A stretch of 13,604 nt of DNA. It comes from UBA7985 sp965658725 (GTDB taxonomy: Bacteria > Pseudomonadota > Alphaproteobacteria > UBA7985). The stretch lies in assembly GCA_965658725.1 (NCBI GenBank), contig CBFHUI010000071.1:1-13604 (forward strand). The letters run 5' to 3'. The notes beneath the pieces are model-generated. The model saw only the letters and a program-made list of their open reading frames with translations. It made no database searches and had not been told where the DNA came from. Below are positions 6,598-13,604 of the stretch, in pieces; positions within the stretch are counted from its first letter, which is position 1; each line of letters starts with the position of its first letter. A program made the translations under genes and the position numbers.

Positions 6598-7846
6598 GCC
6601 TTTGCCCAAAGCACTGCGAGGATGGCCGCACGCGAAGGCACTGGCTGTCCTGACCCTGTTCATCACTATGATCGCTGGACCCGCAGGGGCACAGAGTCCG
6701 CTGCCCGCTGGCTTGAACACGCTGCTCCAAGGGCTGATCGCGCCGCCGCAGTCAGCCCAGCCCACCGGCACCGAGCCGACGCACGAAGGCCCCGCCCCGG
6801 CCATCCCTGCTCAGCGCCCTGCCGCGGGAACCGTTGCAGTCACCGAAGAACCGGGTGCGCTTGCCCCGCCGGCTGAACTGGAACCGATCTCGGGCTCCGA
6901 TGCGGAAGCGGCATTGGAAGCCTACTTGCTCGCCGTGGCCTACGGAGAAGTGCCCGCGGTGCCGGGACCAGTCCCCGCGCCCGGGGTCAGCTATCAAGAC
7001 CTGCAAGGTCGACTGATCGAGCGTGACGCCCTGATTGCCCTAGGCACCCGCGTGCGACCCACGGCACCGGCGCGCGGCAGTTCATCAGCGCCCTCTTCAC
7101 CCGCGCCCAAGCCAGCGCAGCGCAGCACTGACGCAGCAACCGGCGGCGCGACCCCTTTTCCCGGTGCGCGACCCAGTGACCCGCCGGTTCACGTCATGCT
7201 CACGGATACCCCGGCACCCGCTGGCCACCTGACTGTGTTCCCCGATGGCACGCGCGCCGTTGTCGCGCGCAATGTCAAGGCCCCGACGGGGCAGAAGCTG
7301 CCAACGGTGGACCCCACTTGCCCCGCCCGCCTGCGCGCACTGGGCGTGCGTTTTTCCAGTGTTCCAAGCTTCGTGAAGCAGAGCGGCTGTCAGAAGCAGG
7401 GTGTGGTCGAAGTCACCCACTTCGGCAGCGGCGTGGCCCTGAACCCGAACGTGCACGTGACCTGCGAAGTCGCTGAAGCGATGGCGCTGTGGCTGCGCAA
7501 TGCGGTGCAGGGAGAGGCCATGCGGTCCTTCGCTAGCCCAGTGGTCAAGCTGTCCAACACCCACGGCTATTCCTGCCGCTTCCGCTCCGGGGGCAAAGTC
7601 TCCGAGCACGGCTTTGCCAACGCCATCGACATCGGCACCTTTCACCTCGCCGACGGGCGCAAACTCAGCGTTCTTGAGAACTGGCACCCGGACGGTACGC
7701 CGTTCGGAAACCGCGCGGCGCGATGGTTTGAAGCGGTCAACAAGCGGGCTTGTGATTACTTCCAACTCGTCCTCAACCCACGCTCGGACAAGGCGCACGC
7801 CAATCACTTCCACTTTGACATGGGTCCGTGGAAATCCTGCGACTGA
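6590..7846 (+). CDS. Secreted extensin-like family protein (predicted LAS/MD-clan peptidase)
   Basis: 418 residues starting at GTG 6590, overlapping the preceding small gene by 8 bases. A signal peptide is clear: basic n-region, hydrophobic stretch at about 17-31, cleavage probably after PAGA (residue 34). Residues 35-235 are Pro/Ala-rich and low in complexity, a likely periplasmic spacer. The C-terminal Extensin-like_C domain (about 240-418) has SEHGFANAID (S338, H340, D347) and HANHFHFD (H403, H406, H408). These match the zinc ligand pattern of MD-clan peptidases such as VanY and MepA, so murein peptidase activity is plausible though unproven for the family. Six cysteines (244, 267, 292, 329, 388, 417) suggest disulfides and export. 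The name extensin is historical and does not imply a plant wall protein. Family assignment is confident; substrate is inferred. Confidence 0.88.
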   Translation: MNKPLPKALRGWPHAKALAVLTLFITMIAGPAGAQSPLPAGLNTLLQGLIAPPQSAQPTGTEPTHEGPAPAIPAQRPAAGTVAVTEEPGALAPPAELEPISGSDAEAALEAYLLAVAYGEVPAVPGPVPAPGVSYQDLQGRLIERDALIALGTRVRPTAPARGSSSAPSSPAPKPAQRSTDAATGGATPFPGARPSDPPVHVMLTDTPAPAGHLTVFPDGTRAVVARNVKAPTGQKLPTVDPTCPARLRALGVRFSSVPSFVKQSGCQKQGVVEVTHFGSGVALNPNVHVTCEVAEAMALWLRNAVQGEAMRSFASPVVKLSNTHGYSCRFRSGGKVSEHGFANAIDIGTFHLADGRKLSVLENWHPDGTPFGNRAARWFEAVNKRACDYFQLVLNPRSDKAHANHFHFDMGPWKSCD

Positions 7847-7883
7847 CGCAGCACGTTGCTTGGTCTAAGCTGTACATCCCTTT

Positions 7884-7890
7884 AGGAGGA
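7884..7890 (+). promoter_or_regulatory. Near-perfect Shine-Dalgarno of the DNA glycosylase gene
   Basis: AGGAGGA lies seven bases before the ATG at 7898, the strongest ribosome site on the plus strand of this window. It fixes the first ATG as the start rather than the ATG six codons later. The 51-base gap after the extensin-like gene shows no terminator, so read-through is possible. Confidence 0.75.
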
Positions 7891-7897
7891 GACCGCC

Positions 7898-8536
7898 ATG
7901 CCTGCCCGCCGTCCAATGACGACTGAGGAAGTCCAAGCCGCCATTCACGCGGTCGCCGAAACCTGCCCCACCACCGCCGCAGCGGTTCAGCGCGTCGGCC
8001 TGCCTGAAACCCGCGCGCAGGAAGCGGGGACGCACACTTTCTTGCGCGTGATCTGTGGTCAGCAGCTTTCGGTCAAGGCGGCGGCATCGATCTGGGCAAG
8101 GGTGGATGCACACTTCGCAGGCGACTTCGCGCCGGACGCGCTGCTGGCGCTGGACGTGGATGGATGGCGTTCGCTGGGGCTGTCAGGCCCGAAAACCAAG
8201 TACGTGCACGGGTTGGCCCAGGCGCTCAAGGATGGCAGCTTCCGGCCTAAGGAACTGCCCGACATGAACGACGCCGATGCCGTCGCGCACATCACGGCGC
8301 TCAAGGGCTTTGGCGCATGGAGTGCGGAGATTTACCTGCTGTTTGCCGAGGGACGGGGCGACATGTTCCCCGCCGATGATCTGGCAGTGCAAAAGGGCTA
8401 TCAGCGGCTGTTCGGCTTGGAGGAGAAGCCCGGCCCCAAAACCCTGCGCAAGCTCACCGAAGACTGGGCACCGCACCGGGGCTCGATGGCGATTTTCCTG
8501 TGGCACTATTACGGCGCGGCGACCCTCGACGACTAG
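7898..8536 (+). CDS. DNA-3-methyladenine glycosylase II (AlkA-type, HhH-GPD family)
   Basis: Base-excision repair enzyme of 212 residues that would remove alkylated purines such as 3-methyladenine from DNA. The N-terminal half has FLRVICGQQLSVKAA (48-62), the usual first helix of the HhH-GPD core. The helix-hairpin-helix is LKGFGAWSAEIYLL (135-148). The Gly/Pro-Asp element is FPADDLAVQKG (157-167), where D161 matches the catalytic aspartate of AlkA. APHRGSMAIFLWHYY (191-205) is the typical C-terminal helix. There is no FeS cysteine cluster, which excludes the Nth/MutY branch. E. coli AlkA is longer at the N-terminus; this is the compact form common in alphaproteobacteria. Convergent with lolD, whose stop is 13 bases away. 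No Ada-type regulator is visible. Confidence 0.92.
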   Translation: MPARRPMTTEEVQAAIHAVAETCPTTAAAVQRVGLPETRAQEAGTHTFLRVICGQQLSVKAAASIWARVDAHFAGDFAPDALLALDVDGWRSLGLSGPKTKYVHGLAQALKDGSFRPKELPDMNDADAVAHITALKGFGAWSAEIYLLFAEGRGDMFPADDLAVQKGYQRLFGLEEKPGPKTLRKLTEDWAPHRGSMAIFLWHYYGAATLDD

Positions 8537-8546
8537 GGCGAGCGCC

Positions 8547-8556
8547 GGGCTAGCCC
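8547..8556. repeat. Perfect 10-base palindrome between convergent genes
   Basis: GGGCTAGCCC is self-complementary, overlaps the lolD stop codon and lies 10 bases after the glycosylase stop. It has no T-tract and no loop, so it is at most part of a weak bidirectional end structure. It may be chance. Confidence 0.3.
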
Positions 8557-9266
8557 TCGTGCAGCATGCCCGCTTCCAAATGCAGCACCAGGTCCATGCG
8601 CGCAGCGAGTTCGGCGTTGTGGGTGGCCATGAGCACGCACAGACCCTCTTCCCGCGTCAACTCGACGAACAGGTCGAAGACCCCGCCCGCCGTCTCGGGA
8701 TCGAGGTTGCCTGTTGGCTCATCGGCGAGCAACAGGCGCGGCCGGTTGGCGATGGCGCGGGCGATGGCCACGCGCTGCTTTTCTCCGCCTGATAGCTTGG
8801 CCGGACGATGGTTGAGGCGATGGCCCAGTTGAACGCGCTCCAGCAAATCCCGCGCCCGCTCCCGCGCTTCCCGCGCACCAACCCCAGCAACCGACTGCGG
8901 CAGCACGACGTTTTCCAGCGCGGTAAACTCCGGCAACAGGTGATGAAACTGGTAGATGAAGCCGATGGTGCCCCGACGCAGGCGCGTACGCTCCGCGTCA
9001 CCGAGAGCGCCAAGCGCCTGCCCGCCGATGCTGATATCGCCGCTGCTGGGGTTATCGAGCAGGCCGCAAATCTGCAGCAACGTGGACTTGCCACTGCCTG
9101 ATGTGCCGACCATGGCGACCAACTCACCGGCTCGGATCTCTGTGGTGCAGCCTTTGAGCACAGCCAGTTCGCCCTCGGGCTGGGGGAAGGAGCGGCGGAT
9201 ATCGCGCAGGCTCAGCGCCGGGACTGCCCCTGCGCTCCCGCTTTTCAGTTGTGCCGTCTCAGACAT
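8550..9266 (-). CDS. lolD: Lipoprotein-releasing system ATP-binding protein LolD
   Basis: Cytoplasmic ATPase of the LolCDE complex, which extracts outer-membrane lipoproteins from the inner membrane and hands them to LolA. 238 residues, a normal length. All ABC motifs are present: Walker A GTSGSGKST (54-62), Q-loop Q106, signature LSGGE (158-162), Walker B LLLADEP (178-184), switch H216. The stretch YQFHHLLPEFTALENV (105-120) is the LolD-specific signature that separates it from MacB and FtsE. The ATG at 9266 has GGAGGT eight bases upstream and overlaps the stop of the preceding permease gene by 8 bases, so translation is coupled. The frame extends further upstream, but that would run deep into the permease gene, so I reject it. 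Last gene of the operon. Confidence 0.96.
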   Translation of the reverse strand: MSETAQLKSGSAGAVPALSLRDIRRSFPQPEGELAVLKGCTTEIRAGELVAMVGTSGSGKSTLLQICGLLDNPSSGDISIGGQALGALGDAERTRLRRGTIGFIYQFHHLLPEFTALENVVLPQSVAGVGAREARERARDLLERVQLGHRLNHRPAKLSGGEKQRVAIARAIANRPRLLLADEPTGNLDPETAGGVFDLFVELTREEGLCVLMATHNAELAARMDLVLHLEAGMLHEG

Positions 9267-10611
9267 AGCGAAGCACCTCCGCAGGTTCGGTTTTGGAGGC
9301 CTGCCAGGCCGGGTAGAGGGTTGCGAGCAGCGTGATCGACAGCGCAATCGACACCGCCATCAGCGTATCGCCCATGTTTAGCGTGACACTGACCGAGCCC
9401 AAGAACTCAGCCGCACCGCTCAGCGCTGGGATCGCCCCCAAGCCGCCAACGATAGCGGTAAAGTTGAGCACCACGCCCAGCCCGATCGCGAGCCCAAGCC
9501 CGCACCCGAACACGGCGAGGAACAGGCCCATGCCCACAAACACCCGCCCCACGGACGCCGACGTTGCGCCGACGGTGCGCAGCAGCGCGATGCCCTTGCG
9601 CTTTTCCCGCACCAGCATGATTTGCGAAGCGAGAATGTTAAAGGCCGCGACCACGACGATCAGCGCCAGCACGATCATCAGTACCACGCGCTGGATCCCC
9701 AGCGTTGCCACAAAGGCCTGATTGCGGTCGCGCCACGTGCTCACGGTAAAGTCACCTTCCCCCACCAGTGCAAGGGCTTGCGCGGCCAGCTCTTCGGCGT
9801 TGTTGGGGTCTGTCAGAAAGAGTTGCAGGCCACTGTACCGGTTTGGCTCAAAGCCCAGAAAGCGCTGTGCCGATTCAAGGCGCATGTAGGTCTCGCTGCG
9901 CTCAGCAAAGCCGCCAAAGACGAGGTTGACCCGCACTTCGCGACGGCGCGGGGTCCAGCCGATGATGGTCGTGGTGCCGTCGGGCGAGACCAGGTCGACG
10001 CTTTGCCCCAGCAGACCAAGACTGGCCCTGCGCTGCGGGTTGAGATTTGCCGCCACTTCAAAGCCCAGCGCCACTTCATCCCGTGCCAAATCGGCGGAGT
10101 TTGATGCGGAATAGGCGTAGGGGTTCCGGCCCAGCCGCTGCTCGATCGCCGGATCCGACAGCCCGCGGATAAACGTACCGCTGACTGCCCCGGACGAGGG
10201 CAGAACCACCATGCCTTGACCCGAGACGTCAAAGAACACCGTGCTGATCCCATCCAGCGCCAGCACCTTTGCGATCCTTGGGTCATCAGCGAGGAAGCCT
10301 TTGACCGGTTCGGGCGCGGGCGTGCAGGTCTCCGTGATGCCCAGCGCGAGGTTCACCGGGTCCGTTTCGGCTTCGCATTGGGGCGGCGGGGTTTGCGGCG
10401 CGCGGGCTTGCAGAACGACGTGCGGGCTGCGGCCTTGTATGGCGTCGAGCAGGCTGTCCCGCTGGCCGTTGAGAAAGGCACTGGCGATGATGAGGGCAGC
10501 AACACCCACCGCGATCCCGAGCAGCGAGAACAGAGCCGAAAGCGACAGGAACCGCCCGTGTCGGCCGGTAAGGTATTTGAAAGCGGCCTGACGCTCGTAG
10601 GATCGGATCAC
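9259..10611 (-). CDS. lolC: Lipoprotein-releasing system permease, LolC-like with a LolA-binding hook
   Basis: 450-residue inner-membrane permease with the MacB/LolC/E layout: transmembrane helix 1 at about 22-45, a large periplasmic domain (about 50-300), then helices at about 306-330, 352-382 and 417-436. The family motif LLGIAVGVAALI and the C-terminal TLYPAWQASKTEPAEVLRY are typical. Residues 209-224 (SPDGTTTIIGWTPRRR) match the Pro-containing hook with which LolC and LolF capture LolA. An extra loop after SPHVVLQA carries two cysteines (C79, C96) that could form a disulfide. The GTG start at 10611 has AGGAGGT seven bases upstream, inside the end of the previous gene; the gap to that gene is only three bases. 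Family assignment is firm; C versus E is based on the hook. Confidence 0.88.
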   Translation of the reverse strand: MIRSYERQAAFKYLTGRHGRFLSLSALFSLLGIAVGVAALIIASAFLNGQRDSLLDAIQGRSPHVVLQARAPQTPPPQCEAETDPVNLALGITETCTPAPEPVKGFLADDPRIAKVLALDGISTVFFDVSGQGMVVLPSSGAVSGTFIRGLSDPAIEQRLGRNPYAYSASNSADLARDEVALGFEVAANLNPQRRASLGLLGQSVDLVSPDGTTTIIGWTPRRREVRVNLVFGGFAERSETYMRLESAQRFLGFEPNRYSGLQLFLTDPNNAEELAAQALALVGEGDFTVSTWRDRNQAFVATLGIQRVVLMIVLALIVVVAAFNILASQIMLVREKRKGIALLRTVGATSASVGRVFVGMGLFLAVFGCGLGLAIGLGVVLNFTAIVGGLGAIPALSGAAEFLGSVSVTLNMGDTLMAVSIALSITLLATLYPAWQASKTEPAEVLRYV

Positions 10612-10614
10612 GGC

Positions 10615-12027
10615 TCAGACCTCCTTGAGCGCCAGCGCAGGCGGTACGCGGGACGCGCGCCACGCCGGATAGGCCGTTGCAATCAGGGAAACCACGAGCG
10701 TCACCAACGAGACAAACATCAGCCCGCCCGGCTGAACCACACCGTTGAGGGAATCGATCTGGTAGAACTCAGCGTTCAGCAGCGGCCGACCGAGGACGGC
10801 TTCGATCAGCAGTCGAATGTCATTCAGTGACACCGAAACCCACCACCCCAGCGCCAGCCCCAGCACCAGTCCGATCAGCGCCACCAGCAGGCCCGCGACC
10901 AGAAAGATCCACAGCACTCCGCCACTTTGCACCCCAAAGCCGCGCAGAATCGCAATATCCGTGGCGCGCTCCTGCACCATCATGAGCTGGCCCGAGGCGA
11001 TGCCAAAGGCCGCGACGATGAGGATCACGACGACGATCAGCGTTGCTGCGTTGCCCTGCGCCCGCACCCATTCATAATCGCGGAAAAGGTCGGTCGCGCG
11101 GTCGCTGACCAGAAAGCCGAAAGGAAGGGTTTGCAGCAGCGCCCGGCTGGCCGCCTGACGCTGCCCCAGATCGTCGAGCATGACCCTGATTTCGCTGGCT
11201 TCACCGGGGGTCTGCTGCCAACTCTGGACGTCTTCGATGAAGGCGACGGCTCCGGCCTGATCAACTTCGTAAAGCCCCGCACTGAAGGTTCCGGCGACGG
11301 TCAGGCCAATGCTGCGTGCGGCTGTGGTTCCTGCCGCGCGGTCTTCGTCATTGGCTGAGAGCACCAGCCGCAGCGCGTCTCCCTTTGCCACGCCCAGCGT
11401 CGCCGCCAGACCGCGCCCGAGGAAAATCGGCGACTGCTGGTCGCTGTCTTCGTTGCTGAATATCCCGTCGCCGCTGTCAAACAACGCACTCAGCGCGTCA
11501 AAATCGATGGCTGAAGGGCCGGCGTCGGTTGCTGCTGTGGTGGTTTCGAGGGTCGCCGCGGTCCCATTGCCCGTTTGTGCGCCCAGTAAAGCGTCGTTGG
11601 TCCCAGCACTCTCGGCCGGCGTCCCATAAGCGGCAAGCACGTCGCTCAGGCTGCTGTCTGCCTCCATTGCAGGGCGGGTCATGCCCTGCAAAGCAACGCC
11701 TGCACCTCGATTACCGCTGAGCAGCAAGCCTTGCATGATCAGTACCGGTTGCGCTGAGGCCACCCCCGGCGTGCCATCAAGCGCGACCAGCGCCTCGCCT
11801 GCCTCAAAAGTGCGGAAGCCGGGCTTGGTTGCAACCAGATGCCCGGTGCGGCTCAGCAGGCGTTCGAGGATTTGCTGCCGGTAGCCCTCAAAAACCGCCA
11901 TGACGACCACCAAGGTCGCCACGCCCACCATTATCCCAAGCCCGGAGAGCAAAGGCACGACCGACAGGCCGCCGCCCTCCCGCCGCGCGGTCAGGTATCT
12001 CAGAGCGATGGTGAAGGTGGTGCCCAT
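10615..12027 (-). CDS. lolE: Lipoprotein-releasing system permease, LolE-like (no recognisable hook)
   Basis: 470-residue inner-membrane permease of the same family as its downstream neighbour: helices at about 21-46, 327-350, 371-397 and 435-453. The family motifs LSGLGIMVGVATLV, ERATDIAILRGFG (353-365) and TAYPAWRASRVPP (451-463) are present. In the periplasmic domain GLYEVDQAG (251-259) matches the conserved segment of the family. The region before it, where LolC carries its hook, reads SANDEDRAAGTTAARSIG and lacks the Pro/Gly pattern, so this is more LolE-like. An unusual Ala/Thr/Gly/Asp-rich stretch at about 133-198 looks like a disordered insertion. The ATG at 12027 follows proS by 35 bases. 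With the next permease and LolD it likely forms an asymmetric LolC-LolE-LolD2 complex. Confidence 0.85.
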   Translation of the reverse strand: MGTTFTIALRYLTARREGGGLSVVPLLSGLGIMVGVATLVVVMAVFEGYRQQILERLLSRTGHLVATKPGFRTFEAGEALVALDGTPGVASAQPVLIMQGLLLSGNRGAGVALQGMTRPAMEADSSLSDVLAAYGTPAESAGTNDALLGAQTGNGTAATLETTTAATDAGPSAIDFDALSALFDSGDGIFSNEDSDQQSPIFLGRGLAATLGVAKGDALRLVLSANDEDRAAGTTAARSIGLTVAGTFSAGLYEVDQAGAVAFIEDVQSWQQTPGEASEIRVMLDDLGQRQAASRALLQTLPFGFLVSDRATDLFRDYEWVRAQGNAATLIVVVILIVAAFGIASGQLMMVQERATDIAILRGFGVQSGGVLWIFLVAGLLVALIGLVLGLALGWWVSVSLNDIRLLIEAVLGRPLLNAEFYQIDSLNGVVQPGGLMFVSLVTLVVSLIATAYPAWRASRVPPALALKEV

Positions 12028-12062
12028 GCCGGTTCAGGCCCTTGGCTGCGTCAAGCCGCCGA

Positions 12063-13382
12063 TCAGCCCGTGACCTTGGCCAAAACGTCGGACAGCGCTA
12101 CGTCGAGCTTCTCGCCGGTCCGGCGGTTTTTCAGCTCGGCCATGCCTTCTTTCAGCCCGCGTGGGCCGATGGTGATGACCCACGGCAAGCCGATCAACTC
12201 CATGTCAGCGAACTTCCCACCCGGCCGCATGTCGCGGTCATCCAACAGCGGGTCGAGCCCGGCCGCGGTTGCTTGCGCATAGAGCTGGTCACAGGCCGCG
12301 CTGCACTCTGCATCATCGACCTTGAGGTTGATAATGCCCACGCCAAACGGCGCGATCTCGCTGGGCCAGATGATACCCGTTTCGTCGTGATTGGCCTCGA
12401 TGATGCCACCAACCAGCCGGGAAACGCCAATGCCGTAAGAGCCCATGTGCACGGGCACGTCCTTACCATCCGCATTCGACACCGTCGCGCCCAGCGGCTC
12501 GGAATACTTGGTGCCAAAGTAGAAGATGTGGCCGACCTCAACCCCGCGCGAGACAACCTTGCGCTCCTCAGGGACTTGCGCGTCAAAGAGCGCGGCTTCG
12601 TGGGTCTCGTCCGTGCGGGCATAGGCCGACGTCAGGCGGTCAAAGGCCGCTTCGAGTTCCCCGTCGCGGGTCAGATCTTCGGTAAAGGCCGCGTCCCCGG
12701 AAATCGCACTGTCGAAGAAGACCTCGGACTCGCCTGTTTCCGCCTGGATCAAAAACTCATGGCTCAGATCACCCCCAATCGGGCCGGTGTCGGCCTGCAT
12801 CGGAATGGCGGTCAGGCCGAGGCGCCGGAACGTGCGCAGGTAGGAGATGAACACCTTCTTGTAGGCCAGCTCTGCCGCTTCTTTATCGACATCAAAGCTG
12901 TAGCCATCCTTCATCAGAAACTCGCGCCCGCGCATGACCCCGAAACGCGGCCGCACCTCGTCCCGGAACTTCCACTGGATATGGTAGAGGTTCATGGGCA
13001 GGTTCTTGTAAGACTGCACGTCGCGCTTGAAGATGTCGGTGATCATCTCCTCATTGGTCGGTCCGTAGAGCATGGTCCGGCCATGGCGATCCTCGAAGCG
13101 CAGCATTTCCGGTCCATAGGCGTCGAAACGCCCGCTTTCCTGCCACAGCTCAGCAGACTGTACGGTTGGCATAAGCACTTCATTCGCCCCGGCCCGCGCC
13201 TGCTCATCCCGGACGATGTCTGCGATCTTGGAGAGCACCTTCAGCCCCATCGGCAGCCAGGTGTAGATCCCCGCCGCGTTCTGGCGAACCATACCCGCGC
13301 GCAGCATGTAGCGGTGCGACGCGATCTGGGCTTCAGCCGGGGTGTCTTTCATCGTTGGCAGGAAATAGCGAGACCAGCGCAT
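12063..13382 (-). CDS. proS: Prolyl-tRNA synthetase, short alphaproteobacterial form without editing insertion
   Basis: Cytoplasmic class II aminoacyl-tRNA synthetase that charges tRNA-Pro with proline. 439 residues from the ATG at 13382 (MRWSRYFLPT), the normal N-terminus of this subgroup, with GGAG nine bases upstream. Motif 1 region is near residues 60-80 (ANEVLMPTVQSAELW), motif 2 is FRDEVRPRFG followed by RGREFLMKD (139-159), and motif 3 is GSYGIGVSRL (314-323). The anticodon-binding domain follows (about 345-439). Between motifs 2 and 3 there are only about 150 residues, so the roughly 180-residue INS editing domain of E. coli ProRS is missing, as is usual in this lineage. Removal of Ala-tRNA-Pro would then need a separate protein such as ProXp-ala. 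First gene of the proS-lolE-lolC-lolD operon. Confidence 0.96.
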   Translation of the reverse strand: MRWSRYFLPTMKDTPAEAQIASHRYMLRAGMVRQNAAGIYTWLPMGLKVLSKIADIVRDEQARAGANEVLMPTVQSAELWQESGRFDAYGPEMLRFEDRHGRTMLYGPTNEEMITDIFKRDVQSYKNLPMNLYHIQWKFRDEVRPRFGVMRGREFLMKDGYSFDVDKEAAELAYKKVFISYLRTFRRLGLTAIPMQADTGPIGGDLSHEFLIQAETGESEVFFDSAISGDAAFTEDLTRDGELEAAFDRLTSAYARTDETHEAALFDAQVPEERKVVSRGVEVGHIFYFGTKYSEPLGATVSNADGKDVPVHMGSYGIGVSRLVGGIIEANHDETGIIWPSEIAPFGVGIINLKVDDAECSAACDQLYAQATAAGLDPLLDDRDMRPGGKFADMELIGLPWVITIGPRGLKEGMAELKNRRTGEKLDVALSDVLAKVTG

Positions 13383-13604
13383 GCCGTTCAGCTCCGAGCA
13401 AAAGGTAAAGTTATGCGGTGGTTTTAGGCCCCTGTGCCGCGCACGCCTAGCCCTTTGTTCACCCAAAGCCGACATGGGCCCGTGAACCGGTCCGCAGAGC
13501 TACCCCACTGGCTCCAAACCACTTTTGCCCACATCCTGAGCAGGTTGCTAAAAACCAGTCACAAAAGCTTCACATTTGTGCTTGCACCACAGCAGCGGCT
13601 GGGG
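13383..13604. promoter_or_regulatory. Upstream region of the proS operon
   Basis: 222 bases to the window edge with no supported gene. The proS frame stays open to an ATG at 13475, but those 31 codons (Arg-rich, not ProS-like) lack family similarity. I found no good -35/-10 pair on the minus strand; the promoter may lie in this region in a form I cannot recognise, or beyond the window. One short inverted repeat is listed separately. Confidence 0.45.
13560..13580. repeat. Short inverted repeat CACAAA-N9-TTTGTG
   Basis: Perfect six-base arms (13560-13565 and 13575-13580) separated by nine bases, about 180 bases upstream of the proS start. Size and symmetry suit a dimeric regulator site, but six-base arms can occur by chance. 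Confidence 0.25.

Noticed and set aside
12042..13427. A 461-codon plus-strand frame opposite proS
   Set aside because: It mirrors a highly conserved synthetase; long antisense frames are expected in GC-rich coding DNA. No recognisable domain.
13383..13475. 31-codon N-terminal extension of ProS from ATG 13475
   Set aside because: ProS of this subgroup begins at MR-x-SRYFLPT, which has its own GGAG nine bases upstream; the extension has no family similarity.
13450..13530. tRNA-like stretch upstream of proS (GGTTCAC-like motif on the minus strand)
   Set aside because: No acceptor stem, anticodon arm or consistent cloverleaf could be drawn.

Overview
The window looks like chromosomal DNA from an alphaproteobacterium of moderately high GC. 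The genus cannot be fixed from this sequence. The indications are the short prolyl-tRNA synthetase without the large editing insertion, a proS-permease-permease-lolD operon, and an extensin-like periplasmic peptidase. Most genes are GC-rich (a hand count of one 60-base line in the DNA glycosylase gene gives about 63%). The two LysR-type genes are near 47-50% in the lines counted, and the spacer beside them falls to about 35-42%, so that block stands out.

Layout, left to right. (1) Bases 1-524 (+) are the 3' part of moaA (GTP 3',8-cyclase). (2) Bases 565-2459 (-) hold two overlapping LysR-type regulators that are paralogues of each other; the downstream one uses a TTG start. (3) Bases 2460-2783 are an AT-rich spacer with a plausible promoter and operator for the LysR pair. 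(4) Bases 2784-4568 (-) encode a membrane-anchored coiled-coil M23 (LytM) peptidase. (5) Bases 4569-4865 are a divergent control region with a promoter candidate for the peptidase. Ahead of the rightward genes it also carries three 11-base direct repeats merging into a terminator-like hairpin that has a competing alternative stem. (6) Bases 4866-7846 (+) are a three-gene envelope cluster: a polytopic GT-C/GT87-like membrane protein, a 44-residue single-pass membrane protein too short for most gene callers, and a secreted extensin-like LAS/MD-clan peptidase. (7) Bases 7898-8536 (+) encode an AlkA-type DNA glycosylase. (8) Bases 8550-13382 (-) are the operon proS, LolE-like permease, LolC-like permease, lolD, read right to left. 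(9) Bases 13383-13604 are the proS upstream region.

How the genes may work together. Genes 4 and 6 are divergent around one control region. Together they encode two predicted murein peptidases of different folds plus two membrane proteins of unknown role, which suggests a cell-envelope remodelling locus (inference). The right-hand operon couples translation (ProS) with the LolCDE machine that extracts outer-membrane lipoproteins from the inner membrane. Its two permeases appear to divide the usual features: only the lolD-proximal one has a recognisable LolA-binding hook. I found no CRISPR array, tRNA, rRNA, insertion sequence or prophage. The window is mostly ordinary. The best candidates for something undescribed are the leader at 4781-4849 and the GT-C-like/44-residue/extensin cluster.
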